Part shown: positions 1 to 9,000 of the stretch, piece by piece
How positions within the stretch are numbered: the stretch's first letter is position 1
How the letters are laid out: each line of letters starts with the position of its first letter
Source of the DNA: Pseudomonas caricapapayae
GTDB lineage: Bacteria > Pseudomonadota > Gammaproteobacteria > Pseudomonadales > Pseudomonadaceae
Direction: 5' to 3'
Assembly (NCBI RefSeq): GCF_001400735.1
Contig: NZ_LJPW01000141.1
Span: forward strand, 1 to 59,561
Length of the DNA: 59,561 bases
The notes under the pieces: model-generated
The model's input: only the letters and a program-made list of their open reading frames with translations
The model's database searches: none
Told to the model about the DNA's origin: nothing
Translations under genes and position numbers: made by a program

Positions 1-1977
1 GATGTTATCGAGCCGCTACAATTAGGGGGGGACTCGGACCGCGCCGTGCTTGCTCGATTAGGGGCGGTCAGTGACGATGAACTCCGGCGCCTGGAGTTCC
101 TGAAGCGGACATTGCTGGAAACCGATCCTGTGCCGCAGGCGCTGGCATTGGAACGTTTGGCGACACGCTTAGAACAGGCTCAGCGCAGAGCCGAGGAAAC
201 CCAGCGTTGGGTGAGTGATCGTGCCGTAGCACGGGCAAAGGAACTGATTACAAAGCAAAAAACTGCGCATCTCGCCATGCAACTGGCGCAAGCGCGTCTT
301 CAAGGTCAAGACGTACTGAACGCCATGGAGCCGCAGGTAACGTCCTCACCCACCGCTACACTGCTGGAAGGTACAGGGGATGAACTCTGGCAAACAATGT
401 ACCGAGCCGCTGAAGCTTTCTCTCAGCAGACGGCATACCCTGAACATCCCTTCCCGCACTTGGAACCCGACGCTTACTGTGTACTCTGCCAACAATCTTA
501 TTCAACGGATGCCTCGGATCGCATGCGGCGTTTCGCGGCATTTGTCGCCGACAATGCCACGGCGGATGCTGAAGCCGCCAAGCTTGCGCGCACAAACGCT
601 TTAAAGAAGGTGCAGGCTGTCGATCTAAACATTCTGGATGTGCCAACACGAGCTGACGTGGAGGAGCGACTGCCCGACCTACATGCTGCCATCACCGCAG
701 CGGCATTGATCTGGGCCGCTCGGCATACTTGGGTCAGCCAAACCCTGCAAAATGGCCACTGGTCCCTAGAGTCCGAGTCGCTTCCTATCGAAGCAAACCT
801 CGATAACCTCTTCTCTGCCAAAGCTGCTTCACTCCGAGTTGACGCCAATACCCTGCGTACCTCTGTCGATCCCGCTGTACGCTTGGCGCTGATCCAAGAA
901 CTGGCAGAGCTAGAAGCCCGACAACGCCTCGCCAACCAGCTTGGCGCGGTGGAGCGCTTCGTTCAGGACAGTCAGACCAATACCACGTTGAGCCGTTGCC
1001 ATGCCGCTCTTAACCCAGCGGCCGTGTCACGCAAACTGACGTCCCTGGCGGCGACGTATGTTACTGAGTCTCTGGCCGCCTCCATGAATGCTGAGTTGAA
1101 AGCCTTGGGCTATAAGCGACGCGTGCAACCCGACCTAAGCGGGCGCACAGAGCTGGGAGTGACTAAAGTCACGCTGCGCTTGCAGGAAATTGCTGCGAAA
1201 GCCTCCAAGGTGCTGTCGGAGGGGGAACAGCGCGCGTTAGGTATGGCTATGTTCCTCGCCGAGCTCGAATCACTGCCACATAATTCGACCGTCATTTTCG
1301 ACGATCCATCTACGTCGCTGGATCACGTATATCGTCGGGCCATAGCTAGGCGTTTAGTAGCGCTGGCTGAGATCCGTCAAGTACTGGTGTTCACCCATGA
1401 TGCGGTTTTCCTGACCGAGCTAGCGATGGCGCTTCAGCACGCTGATCGTTCGGCCAGCTACAAGACCATCGGTTGGGACGAGTCGCCAGGACTGGTGAGC
1501 GAAGGGCTGACATGGGCAACGATGGACACCAAGGCACGTCTAAGCGATCTTGAAAATCGTGCAAAAGCGCTGAACGTTCCAGTCGGCAGCGACCCAGACG
1601 ACGAACTTGAACGTCAAATTGCATCGGGATATTCAAGCCTCCGAGGCACTGTCGAACGCGCAATCCGCGAAGTTTTTCTGAACAATACCGTCCAGCCGTT
1701 CAGCGATGTCGTGAGCGTAGAAGCATTTGGTGCTGTCATTGGCCACCCCGCAGAGGAATGGGAGCAGTTGCTGGCAGTGTATGCGCGGGCCTGCGAAGCG
1801 ACTGAGGCCCACGACACCCCAGGCGAACGCCAACTGCCGCTCCCCGCGCGTGAAGAACTTCTCAGGGATATTGCCCAGGTCCTAGAATTGATTAAAAACG
1901 CGGCTAAACGCCGAACTGCCTACGAGAATTCACGTCGGGATCGGACTATGCAACGCAAGAACCTCTTCGGCAGCTAG
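1..1977 (+). CDS. SMC/ABC-like AAA ATPase, 3' part (runs off left edge)
   Basis: The frame is open from base 1, so the N-terminus with the Walker A motif lies outside the window; 658 residues remain. A CVLC motif in the first third resembles the zinc-hook-like cysteines of Rad50/RloC-type ATPases. Further on are an ABC signature (LSEGEQRALG), a Walker B (TVIFDDPSTSLD) and an H-loop (VLVFTHD), in the order expected for SMC/RecN or AAA_13-family ATPases. A C-terminal helical region of about 150 residues follows. PrrC and RloC, anticodon nucleases linked to phage defence, share this ATPase type, but I do not see a definite nuclease motif. The gene lies on DNA that has disrupted rulB, so it is cargo of the inserted element. 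Function beyond ATPase is not established. Confidence 0.75.
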   Translation, partial: DVIEPLQLGGDSDRAVLARLGAVSDDELRRLEFLKRTLLETDPVPQALALERLATRLEQAQRRAEETQRWVSDRAVARAKELITKQKTAHLAMQLAQARLQGQDVLNAMEPQVTSSPTATLLEGTGDELWQTMYRAAEAFSQQTAYPEHPFPHLEPDAYCVLCQQSYSTDASDRMRRFAAFVADNATADAEAAKLARTNALKKVQAVDLNILDVPTRADVEERLPDLHAAITAAALIWAARHTWVSQTLQNGHWSLESESLPIEANLDNLFSAKAASLRVDANTLRTSVDPAVRLALIQELAELEARQRLANQLGAVERFVQDSQTNTTLSRCHAALNPAAVSRKLTSLAATYVTESLAASMNAELKALGYKRRVQPDLSGRTELGVTKVTLRLQEIAAKASKVLSEGEQRALGMAMFLAELESLPHNSTVIFDDPSTSLDHVYRRAIARRLVALAEIRQVLVFTHDAVFLTELAMALQHADRSASYKTIGWDESPGLVSEGLTWATMDTKARLSDLENRAKALNVPVGSDPDDELERQIASGYSSLRGTVERAIREVFLNNTVQPFSDVVSVEAFGAVIGHPAEEWEQLLAVYARACEATEAHDTPGERQLPLPAREELLRDIAQVLELIKNAAKRRTAYENSRRDRTMQRKNLFGS

Positions 1978-2221
1978 ATCGACATATTGTACCGGCTGGT
2001 CGGATATGGTCGTATTCCTTTCAAATATTTCGAGCTGACAGGCCCTCGCTGGACGAGGGGCTGTTACTGCGAGAGTAGGTGACGGCGTCCAGCTGGTGCG
2101 CCAGGTGGTGGGGAACGAGAAGAATCCGTTCTAACGTCGCCATTCAATGCCTCAGAAAGAAACAAGAATGTCCATGGGTGCACTATCTAACTTTGGGTGT
2201 CCACAGTACGTATCTTATTCT
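1978..2221. other. Right end of the element inserted in rulB
   Basis: This non-coding stretch lies between the ATPase stop codon and the point where rulB homology begins. It holds a short hairpin (CCCTCG / CGAGGG near 2044-2060) that could end the ATPase transcript. The junction with rulB is near 2222-2226, immediately after the codons for YSID. A terminal inverted repeat cannot be judged because the other end is outside the window. Confidence 0.4.
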
Positions 2222-2558
2222 TATCGATGCTGTATACCTCGACGGCAGGGACCATGGATTCAATGATGGCCATCACGCGCTGGCTTATGTCGCCGTAGAG
2301 TGCAAAATTACTGCTGAACGACTGGATTCCGTGTCGACGCAAAACATCCTTGATCTGGAAATAAGGCGCGCCCATTTTCACGTAGGGTTTTGCATCGTAG
2401 CTGCGGGCAATAACGCAGCCATCGTTATTGCTGAGCACCACAATAGGCACCTTGGCCAAGTCAGGTCGGAAAACGCGCTCACAGCTGGCGTAGAACGAAT
2501 TGCAATCGACCAGGCCAAAGACCGGCGCTGGCTTGTTACTCAAAGCTTGTGACGCCAT
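2187..2558 (-). pseudogene. rulB: rulB (umuC-like) 5' stump, disrupted
   Basis: The first approximately 112 residues of a Y-family DNA polymerase V catalytic subunit are present: an N-terminal FGLVDCNSFYASCE motif, SNNDGCVIARS and GDISQRVM. Intact UmuC proteins continue YSIDEAF; here the frame reads YSID and then KNKIRTVDTQS before a stop, so the catalytic acidic pair, little finger and C-terminus are lost. The ATG at 2558 overlaps the 3' end of rulA by 23 bases, the usual rulAB arrangement, and is preferred to an upstream in-frame start. Disruption of plasmid rulB by integrase-bearing elements is well documented in P. syringae. The product is very unlikely to be active. Confidence 0.85.
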
Positions 2559-2961
2559 GTCGCACAACGCCCCATATCGACAGCTCTTCACCTTCCAGGA
2601 TATGCCGAGGCGGATAGGCGGGGTTGGCTGACTTCAACACCACATGATCGCCCTGCAGGATAAGGATTTTGCACAGCGGCTCGTTGTTCAGTGCCGCAAT
2701 CACAATGCTGCCACTGGATGGCTTTCGCGAACGATCTACGACGACCAGGCTGTCATGAAAAATCTTCGCACCCTCCATGCTGTCGCCATCGATCTTGGCC
2801 ACGTAGATGTGAGGCGCACGCAAATCCATCAGCCGGTCGAATGAAAAGTCCTGCTCGATGTGATCCGCTGCTGGGTTAGGAAAACCAGCAGGGATTTTAA
2901 AGGAGTAGAGCGGGATGACCTTTCCGGACTCGCACAACCGACCAAGTATTTTGACGTTCAT
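2536..2961 (-). CDS. rulA: RulA, UmuD-like SOS mutagenesis protein
   Basis: The 141-residue protein is a UmuD-type S24 peptidase, which is self-cleaved in the presence of RecA filaments and joins the UmuC-type polymerase for translesion synthesis. An Ala-Gly cleavage site is plausible at KIPAGFPNPA. The nucleophilic Ser is in GDSMEGA, and the general-base Lys is the one in ALNNEPLCKI. Length is normal for the family. A perfect LexA box lies 30 bases upstream of the start. Its partner rulB is broken, so any activity would need another polymerase V subunit. RulAB gives UV tolerance to P. syringae on leaf surfaces. Confidence 0.93.
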   Translation of the reverse strand: MNVKILGRLCESGKVIPLYSFKIPAGFPNPAADHIEQDFSFDRLMDLRAPHIYVAKIDGDSMEGAKIFHDSLVVVDRSRKPSSGSIVIAALNNEPLCKILILQGDHVVLKSANPAYPPRHILEGEELSIWGVVRHGVTSFE

Positions 2962-2990
2962 GACGCGAACCTGACTGAGAACAGAGCTTA

Positions 2991-3006
2991 CTGTATAGAC
3001 GCACAG
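2991..3006 (-). promoter_or_regulatory. LexA (SOS) box of rulA
   Basis: The sequence CTGTATAGACGCACAG fits CTGT-N8-ACAG exactly and ends about 30 bases before the rulA start codon, the right place for LexA repression of the rulAB promoter. The 90 or so bases between it and the repA stop may also hold part of the replication origin, which lies 3' of rep in ColE2-type replicons, but I see no clear iterons. Confidence 0.85.
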
Positions 3007-3099
3007 TTAACGGCGCGCTGCGGATTCCCGTCAACTCAAGCCGACCAACAGCACATAAGCCGTTCTCTTATCGCACCAAACTCATTCAACCACGCCCCA

Positions 3100-4413
3100 T
3101 CATGAGCAATCGTCATGTTCTTTTTTTAAGGGCTCTCCGGCTTGCGGCCCCTGCGGGACCGCAGATATCTGATGTACACCGGATTGCACACCCGGAGCAC
3201 TGCGATTAGCAGCCCGAGCCGGAGCGGGTTGGGGGGTAGTTGAATCGACTTGGCCAGGTGCACCAGACGCAGCCATAGCAGGCTGACGGGTGACCCTGAG
3301 AACGCTCACAGTGGATGGTTGAGAGACTTCAGTGAGAATGTGCGTGTAGCTGGCCACCGTTCTCACCGAAACGCCGGCGACTGTCGCAATGGCAGAACGT
3401 ACCAATGCCTTGCCCTGGTCTTGAAGCTGCCTGCACGCAGCACGGATCTTCGATTCAGTGGCTTTGTGCCGCAGCTCATTGGTGCGCTTCGCAGCCAGGC
3501 TCTGCCGCTCGGTGAGCGACAAGCTGCCATCGAGCTGCATTGCACCTCGATGGCAACGACGATCACCGGTGTACCGATCCCACGTCCAGCGACCTACGGA
3601 TTTGACCGTGGCGCGTATCGACGACAGCGGCAAGTTTTCCGAAAAACCCTGTTTTAGAAAGCTGTTGTGGTTGTACGCATACGCATCGAGCGAGCGCATG
3701 AAAGACTCAAACGACCCCAGCTCGCGCTCGCGATTGACGATGCTGTACGCAAAATAACGCAGCTGCTCGAACAGGATGCAGTGCCGCGAATGGCTGACCT
3801 GGTCAAGCTTGGGACCTGTGGCCCAGGGTTTGACGGTCAGTTCTACCGCGCTCGCCAGTTCACCCAGTTCATAGACGTGGCTGTGGAATTCGGTCGTCTC
3901 CCACCAGGGGTGACCGGGTGTTTTGGCCACCGGGCCACCGTGGTAGTCCACGTCCGCGTCGAGGCGAGCGGCAAACGCGGCATAGATCGCTTTCATGTAC
4001 TGAATCGGCTTGGCCCGTGCGTTCTCGGTGGTGCACACGGACGGCACGGCATAGAACAACTGGGAATGGCCGCTTTTTCGGTTACGCACCATCAGGTTCG
4101 GCGCGGGCAACCCGGCATCGTCCCAGGCCAGGGCATTGACGTGGTCCAGGTCGAACACCAGCCAGGACACCATGCCAGGACGATTGACCTGCATGTAGGG
4201 GTAACGCAGCGCGTATTCACGAGGACGAACGCGGGTCGCGGTTTTGTCGTCGCTGCACCGCGCCAGGTACGGCGCTTCCAGCAACAACCGGTTGAGCGCA
4301 GTGCCGTCTTCGAAGAAACGGGCCGGTGGCATGTGGGTGCTGGTGGCCAGCGGATCGGCGTTGGCCGTGGGTGAGGTCGCGAGGGCAAGAGTGATCGCGT
4401 TGTCGTGGCTCAT
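3100..4413 (-). CDS. repA: RepA, pPT23A-family replication initiator
   Basis: The protein has 437 residues, the length of pPT23A-family RepA, and is related to ColE2 Rep proteins. The N-terminal half is the replicase/primase-like domain (GMVSWLVFDLDHVNALAW, SGHSQLFYAV, VDYHGGPVAKTPGHPWW). The following region (RTNELRHKATESKIRAACRQL) precedes a helix-turn-helix-like stretch (VAGVSVRTVASYTHIL) expected to bind origin DNA. The C-terminal 80 residues are Pro/Ala-rich and low in complexity. The ATG overlaps the stop of a leader peptide (ATGA), so translation is probably coupled. This identifies the replicon as a P. syringae PFP plasmid or a derivative. Confidence 0.93.
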   Translation of the reverse strand: MSHDNAITLALATSPTANADPLATSTHMPPARFFEDGTALNRLLLEAPYLARCSDDKTATRVRPREYALRYPYMQVNRPGMVSWLVFDLDHVNALAWDDAGLPAPNLMVRNRKSGHSQLFYAVPSVCTTENARAKPIQYMKAIYAAFAARLDADVDYHGGPVAKTPGHPWWETTEFHSHVYELGELASAVELTVKPWATGPKLDQVSHSRHCILFEQLRYFAYSIVNRERELGSFESFMRSLDAYAYNHNSFLKQGFSENLPLSSIRATVKSVGRWTWDRYTGDRRCHRGAMQLDGSLSLTERQSLAAKRTNELRHKATESKIRAACRQLQDQGKALVRSAIATVAGVSVRTVASYTHILTEVSQPSTVSVLRVTRQPAMAASGAPGQVDSTTPQPAPARAANRSAPGVQSGVHQISAVPQGPQAGEPLKKEHDDCS

Positions 4414-4520
4414 GCTTCACCGCCTTGGCCAACGCGGTGAAAGGGTGTGACGCAAGGGGCCAACTGGGAGGGCAGGGTGCTGTCATCGAGGACGCGCAGC
4501 CGCTGAAGAATCTTTTCCAT
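4410..4520 (-). CDS. RepA leader peptide (36 aa)
   Basis: A short frame starts with ATG at 4520 (MEKILQRLRVLDD...) and ends in GGEA with its TGA overlapping the repA ATG by two bases. A GGTGGA ribosome site precedes it. The overlap indicates translational coupling: repA would be translated only when the leader is read. ColE2-like replicons and other rep genes use this design as the target of a small antisense RNA. No homologue is claimed for the peptide itself. Confidence 0.65.
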   Translation of the reverse strand: MEKILQRLRVLDDSTLPSQLAPCVTPFHRVGQGGEA

Positions 4521-4524
4521 AAGT

Positions 4525-4655
4525 CCACCGTTCAGCGGTGAACTGAAGGCTTCACTTTTGACGGCTTGCACAAAGCCGTAGTGAACGCCATAATCAGCTC
4601 ACGTTATGTGTGTTGAACAGGTACTCCGCAACCAAACGGCCTGTTCAAGTTTTTC
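4525..4655 (+). ncRNA. Candidate antisense RNA opposite the repA leader
   Basis: The strand opposite the repA leader has three successive stem-loops: CACCG/CGGTG at 4526-4540; ACGGCTT/AAGCCGT at 4561-4579, extended by TTCAC/GTGAA; and TTGAACAGG/CCTGTTCAA at 4613-4648, which is followed by GTTTTT. The last could serve as an intrinsic terminator. This is the architecture of countertranscript RNAs that set plasmid copy number. No promoter has been identified, so this is an inference from structure and position. Confidence 0.4.
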
Positions 4656-4656
4656 C

Positions 4657-4686
4657 AAAAAGCCCCGGCGCCAACCGGGGCTTTTT
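4657..4686. terminator. Bidirectional intrinsic terminator upstream of repA
   Basis: AAAAAGCCCCGG pairs with CCGGGGCTTTTT around a six-base loop. The stem is G+C-rich and has A and T runs on both sides, so it can end transcription in either direction. It separates the repA control region from the partition operon. Confidence 0.8.
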
Positions 4687-4936
4687 GGTTTCTGCTATTT
4701 GGCTAAATCGTTAGAAATTTTCCCGTCTACGCTCATTCGAGCATGAAAAATGTGGCATGCCAGCAACAGTGGGCAGGCAAAGTGCGTGAACACTACCACC
4801 CGGGTTCTCCATCCGCAATGAAAATGCCATTTTTTACAGCTGATATTGCACAGATTTTTATCATAGTGCGAATGGCTATAGGCCTTGCGGCACGTGGCTC
4901 TCAGCAATACAAGTGAAGTAATTTATGCAACTGAAA
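4687..4936. other. Non-coding, AT-rich gap between repA control region and par operon
   Basis: No convincing gene is seen. A 70-codon frame on the minus strand has no ribosome site and an unlikely composition. The stretch is AT-richer than its surroundings and ends in the palindrome at 4937. Confidence 0.4.
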
Positions 4937-4952
4937 TAACTTACGTAAGTTA
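4937..4952. promoter_or_regulatory. Perfect 16-bp palindrome downstream of par operon
   Basis: TAACTTACGTAAGTTA is a perfect palindrome seven bases past the stop of the small partition protein. A near-identical palindrome lies upstream of parA at 5987-6004. Sharing of the TAACTTA half-site suggests both bind the same protein, probably the small DNA-binding partner of ParA, as an operator and/or centromere. Confidence 0.55.
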
Positions 4953-4958
4953 AGACAC

Positions 4959-5312
4959 TTACTCGTCTTCCGTAAAATCGGTGATGGGTTCAGCATTCGA
5001 TGCATTCTCTAGCAACGCAATCAGATCAGCCTTATCCAGCTCCTGGAGGGCCATGATCCCAGCCCGAATTACATCGGATCGAGATATGCGGAAGGTCCGT
5101 GGCAATAGAGAAATCTTATCTATCTGCTTGTTGACGTCTTTGGAAAGGGAAAAAGTAGTACGCACGAACGTAGAAGCTTTCTTACGCTTACGCTTAGGCT
5201 CGGGGGTGGCACTAACAGGTGCAGCAGATATAAATGCCAGTGCTGCTTCGTCGTTGGTCTCCGAAGACGGGGAGACCTGCTCTGGCTTACGAATCAAATC
5301 TTTCAATCCCAT
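4959..5312 (-). CDS. Small partition DNA-binding protein (ParA partner)
   Basis: The 117-residue protein has a disordered, basic N-terminal third (PEPKRKRKKASTFVRT) and a C-terminal segment (RTTFSLSKDVNKQIDKIS...RISRSDVIRAGIMALQEL) resembling ribbon-helix-helix proteins: a short basic strand followed by two helices. The ATG at 5312, after a GGGGGG ribosome site, overlaps the parA stop by ten bases, so the two are co-translated. ParA genes of this size are commonly paired with an RHH centromere-binding protein. The RHH call rests on pattern only. Confidence 0.65.
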   Translation of the reverse strand: MGLKDLIRKPEQVSPSSETNDEAALAFISAAPVSATPEPKRKRKKASTFVRTTFSLSKDVNKQIDKISLLPRTFRISRSDVIRAGIMALQELDKADLIALLENASNAEPITDFTEDE

Positions 5313-5953
5313 TTTGCAGCCCCCCAAAGCTCTGCTGCCAGCGTCTCTATTTCTTCTTTAGCACGTGCGTCAGAGTTGCTTTCCAAGACCGAACATCCGT
5401 CTTCATCCGCATCGTCGTAGACATTGCGAGCTGTAGTAATAGCGTCAAGAGGTTGAATGCCGAAGGAGCGGCATGCTTCTTTGGCATCCAATATCCGTTG
5501 TATCTGGCTAGGAAGGGCAGGGCATTGGGTGATCACTGCACGCACGTTCAATGCTGGGTTCACTGCAGTAGCCAATCGTGCCAGGTTGTCGACCTTTGGA
5601 AGGGTCTTAAGATCTCGTCGCTTGGGCCGGAAAGGGATCAACATATGAGTTGCTACCGTCATAGCTGACCGCAGTGCCTCCGAATCAGATCCTCCAGCAT
5701 CGACCACAATTTGCCTGTACCGGCCCCGAAGGTCTGTCAGCGTTTGACGAATATTGCCGTGTGCTTGCACAACAGGAATCGCAGGGAGGTCTCCCTGTGC
5801 AGAGCGTTCAGCAGCCCAGTCTGCGGTTGTGCCCTGAGGGTCGGCATCTAGAAGCAGGACGTCACCTCCGCGAGCCTGCAGCCAGACGGCCAGGTTTTGA
5901 GCCAGACAGCTTTTACCGCTGCCGCCTTTTTCACCACCTAAAAGTAAGATCAT
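5303..5953 (-). CDS. parA: ParA-type partition ATPase
   Basis: A 216-residue ParA/MinD-family ATPase with the deviant Walker A GGEKGGSGKS at residues 6-15 and Walker A' LLLDADPQGTTADWAAE. These small (type Ib) ParA proteins lack an N-terminal DNA-binding domain and form gradients on the nucleoid to move plasmid copies. The start is an ATG with AAGGGC upstream. The overlap with the small partner gene and the palindromes on both sides complete a compact partition cassette. Confidence 0.88.
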   Translation of the reverse strand: MILLLGGEKGGSGKSCLAQNLAVWLQARGGDVLLLDADPQGTTADWAAERSAQGDLPAIPVVQAHGNIRQTLTDLRGRYRQIVVDAGGSDSEALRSAMTVATHMLIPFRPKRRDLKTLPKVDNLARLATAVNPALNVRAVITQCPALPSQIQRILDAKEACRSFGIQPLDAITTARNVYDDADEDGCSVLESNSDARAKEEIETLAAELWGAAKWD

Positions 5954-5986
5954 GAACTGCCCTTGATACTGATTATTGAAGTGACA

Positions 5987-6004
5987 TAACTTACATAAGT
6001 TATG
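5987..6004. promoter_or_regulatory. 18-bp palindrome in parA promoter region
   Basis: ATAACTTACATAAGTTAT has two 8-base arms around CA and lies about 35 bases upstream of the parA start, where an operator or parS site is expected. It repeats the half-site of the palindrome at 4937-4952. Confidence 0.55.
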
Positions 6005-6047
6005 AAATATTTGCTACGAGGAATCTGCTGAGTCGCCTGGAAAGGAC

Positions 6048-6075
6048 CCACCTCCATACAAGGAGGTGGGTTTTC
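6048..6075. terminator. Intrinsic terminator between relaxase and parA
   Basis: CCCACCTCC pairs with GGAGGTGGG and is followed by TTTT on the plus strand. It lies just past the relaxase stop codon, so it probably ends the minus-strand relaxase transcript although the T run there is weaker. Confidence 0.55.
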
Positions 6076-6082
6076 ACTCGGT

Positions 6083-9000
6083 TCAATCCACACTCATACC
6101 ATCATCTTCATCAGGGGATGACAGCTCCGGTGTACCTGCTGCTGCGGCCTGCCCCTTGGGCGTGGTCTCGGCCACTTCCCGTTCAGGCGCGACCGGCTGC
6201 GCTGACCATTCGCGGCGGTTGACCGTTTTGTCCGTCACAGTGCCGTTCTCTTCGATGACCTGCACCACGACCGGCTGGGTGCCCAGGTCTTGCAAACGGA
6301 CCTGGTCGCCTTGCTTCAGATCTGCGTCGCTCATGGCCTCTGCCAGCCCTACGCCCCACACCGTGCGAGGCTTACTGCCCTCTGGTTTGAGCGTCACGAA
6401 GTAGCTCATCTGGTTGTCGTCATTGTGCTGATACGGTGCTTCCCCATGCTCGATAAGCGTGCCCTCGATGATCTTGTTCGTGGACTCGGATGACGCTTGA
6501 GGGGCCGGGTACAAACGCTCTTCCACCTCATTGACTATCTGGGCAGCCATCGCCGTGAGGTGGTCCAGGTCGTCGACCAACTTAGGCGAGTTTTCGACTT
6601 GCTTGTAAGCAGCTACGATGCTGGCTTTAAACGCTTCACGATAGCTGTCGTTTTCCATGTAAGCCGTCAGCATGGCAGCGGCTTCAGGCGTCTTGTCATT
6701 CGTCGCAATGATCCAGACGGCATGGTCTTCACCTCGCAAGCCCATGACCGTATCAGAGGCCCTGACATCCGCTTCGGGCATCGGAAAATCCCGACGCCAT
6801 TGCGCTTCAAGCCTGACCAGCTCGCTGGGGCTCTGCAGGGCCGGGTCGGTGGCAAGAGCAGGCTTCGCAGCTTCTGGGATCACCGGTTCAGGCGCAGCGC
6901 CTGAAGGCGTTGGCACGCGGGTCTGCGTTTCTGCTGTAGCCGTTGCTGCGGAATCCGCTGCCGGTTGCGCACGCTGCGCCTGCCATTGCGCAAACGCCTG
7001 GTCGCCTTTGGGCTCGCCACGCACTGGAATGGCCAGGGTGATGGCCACCGTCTCCACGAACGCAATGCGCTCCGGTTCTGGCACGGTGTCCAGCTGCGCG
7101 GCGAGCGCCTGGCTAACCTGGTCAGCCGTTTTTCCTTGGCCATACAGTGCTTCGATAGGCACGGTAACGCCCAGGCGATCCGCCTGGTCCCGCACGTCCC
7201 GTGTGGCGTCATCAACGTGCCGAGGCAAGTCGGTGGCAGGACCAATGCTCTGGCCACCGCGCTCGATGTCCAGCTCTGCACGGCGGTCCGCCAGGCTTTG
7301 GTTCATGGCCTTGTCGGTGAAATGCACGTCCAGGCCATTCTTGGCCACCGCCTCGATCACCAGCTTTTTGAATTCGGCAGTGCCGTTGATCGTCAGTGTG
7401 CTGCCGAACCTTTCCCGGGCCAGCTGGAGAGCTACGGACACACCGGCTTCGGTGATGCCCGTGCGGCGCATGGAAATGGTGGTACCCGTGTCGACAAACA
7501 AAGTCTTGTCGGTCTGTTTGTCCAGGTAATGCACGTTCTGACTGAACTTGGCCTTGCGCGTGTAAAGATCCTTGGCGCTGAGGTCGCGGGCCCGCTCACT
7601 GGCGGCGGCTGGATCAACCTGTTTGGCGAAGCGATCCATGACCCGCTTCACCTGGTCACGCACGCCTTCTCGGCCTGGGCCCCTCGCACCGCTGATGCTG
7701 AAGCCTGGGTCTTCCTTTTCATCGTCTAAGAGATTGCGTATGGCTGCACTGCCCATGAGATTTACCTCGATGTTGGGTTGGGGGTTGTGGAACTGTTCAC
7801 GTGCTTTGAGCCGTTCAAAGGTCAGCACGGAAACCAGCTGCGCCTTGTCCTGGCGGGTTAAGCGTTGATCGGAGAACACGGCGCGCCTGAGCGCGAAATA
7901 CTGCTGATCGAGCCGACGTATGGCCCGGCGGTGGGCCGGAGCGATCTGGTTGTGCTGCGCCTGCCGCGTGAAATACGCGGCCACCGTGGAGGCGTGTTTG
8001 TTAACGGTCAGGGCCTTGATCGAAGCCCGCTTGAACACCAGCGCCTTGTCTGCAGGTCGCTTGAGCGGATCGAACAGCATCCGGGCGCGCTGCTCGATGT
8101 CAGCCACCGTCGCGACCCGAAGCGGGTTCTTGGCGTAAGGCGGGACAGCACCAGGCCGCCATTGACGGGGAGGGCGGGGCTTGCCTGAACTCCGGGGCCT
8201 GCGTCCGGCAGTAGATTGGACAGGCGTTGTCGTCGCAGCCGTCGCCTGGGGCAACTGGTCGGCCAAGTGTGGGTGGCTGGATGATCGATAGAACACCAGC
8301 GCGTTGTCAGAAGGCCGCTTGAGCGGGTCAAACAGGCGTCGGCCCCGCTCCTCGATGTCAGCGATGGTGGCGACACGGTGGGGGTTCTGGGCATAAGGCG
8401 GGACTACACGTCCAGCTCGTACTCGGGTGTTTCGGGGTTTTCCAGCTCCGGCTCGTCGTCGGCCTGTTGCGCCTGCAGGCGTTGCTGTTCCCTTTGTTTC
8501 TTGAGAAACGGCGGCAGGTTGGCTTCCTCCTCTTCCTCGCTCAGCTGTGGACCCGACCCGCCTTCCTCGTCCTCCTCCTGGTACAGATGATCGCAATCCA
8601 GAATCTCCTCCTGGTTGCGACTGTCCCACGTGAACGTGTGCATCACTGGGCAGTAACAACGCACCGTCACGGCTTCGGGTCGGTCCGGCTTGCCTGTGAT
8701 CTGCCACATCGCTGACGGACAGGTCTTGCAAGCCATCGGCAGGTGCCGCAGTGCGTCGCCCTGTAGTTTCAGCAGGACTTCGCTGGTGATCTCTCTGTCG
8801 TTGCCCGGTGTGTACGTTGTCATGGGATTCTCCGTAAGTTTTATAAAATTTCTGTTCACATTCGTTTAGGATTCGCACCCGATCTTCAGGTGAAGACGCC
8901 ACATACAGTTTCCGAAAGTCGGGCCCTGCTTTACTGACATACTTAATTTCTTTGGCTCGTTGCGGCCATTCCAGCAAGCGATCACGAATAACATTTGGAT

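Noticed and set aside
2079..2552. 157-codon plus-strand frame
   Set aside because: Antisense shadow of rulA-rulB.
3667..4374. 235-codon plus-strand frame
   Set aside because: Antisense shadow of repA; no start signals.
4695..4907. 70-codon minus-strand frame
   Set aside because: No ribosome site, Cys/His/Arg-biased composition, AT-rich non-coding context.
6672..7529. 285-codon plus-strand Ser/Ala-rich frame
   Set aside because: Antisense shadow of the relaxase C-terminal half.
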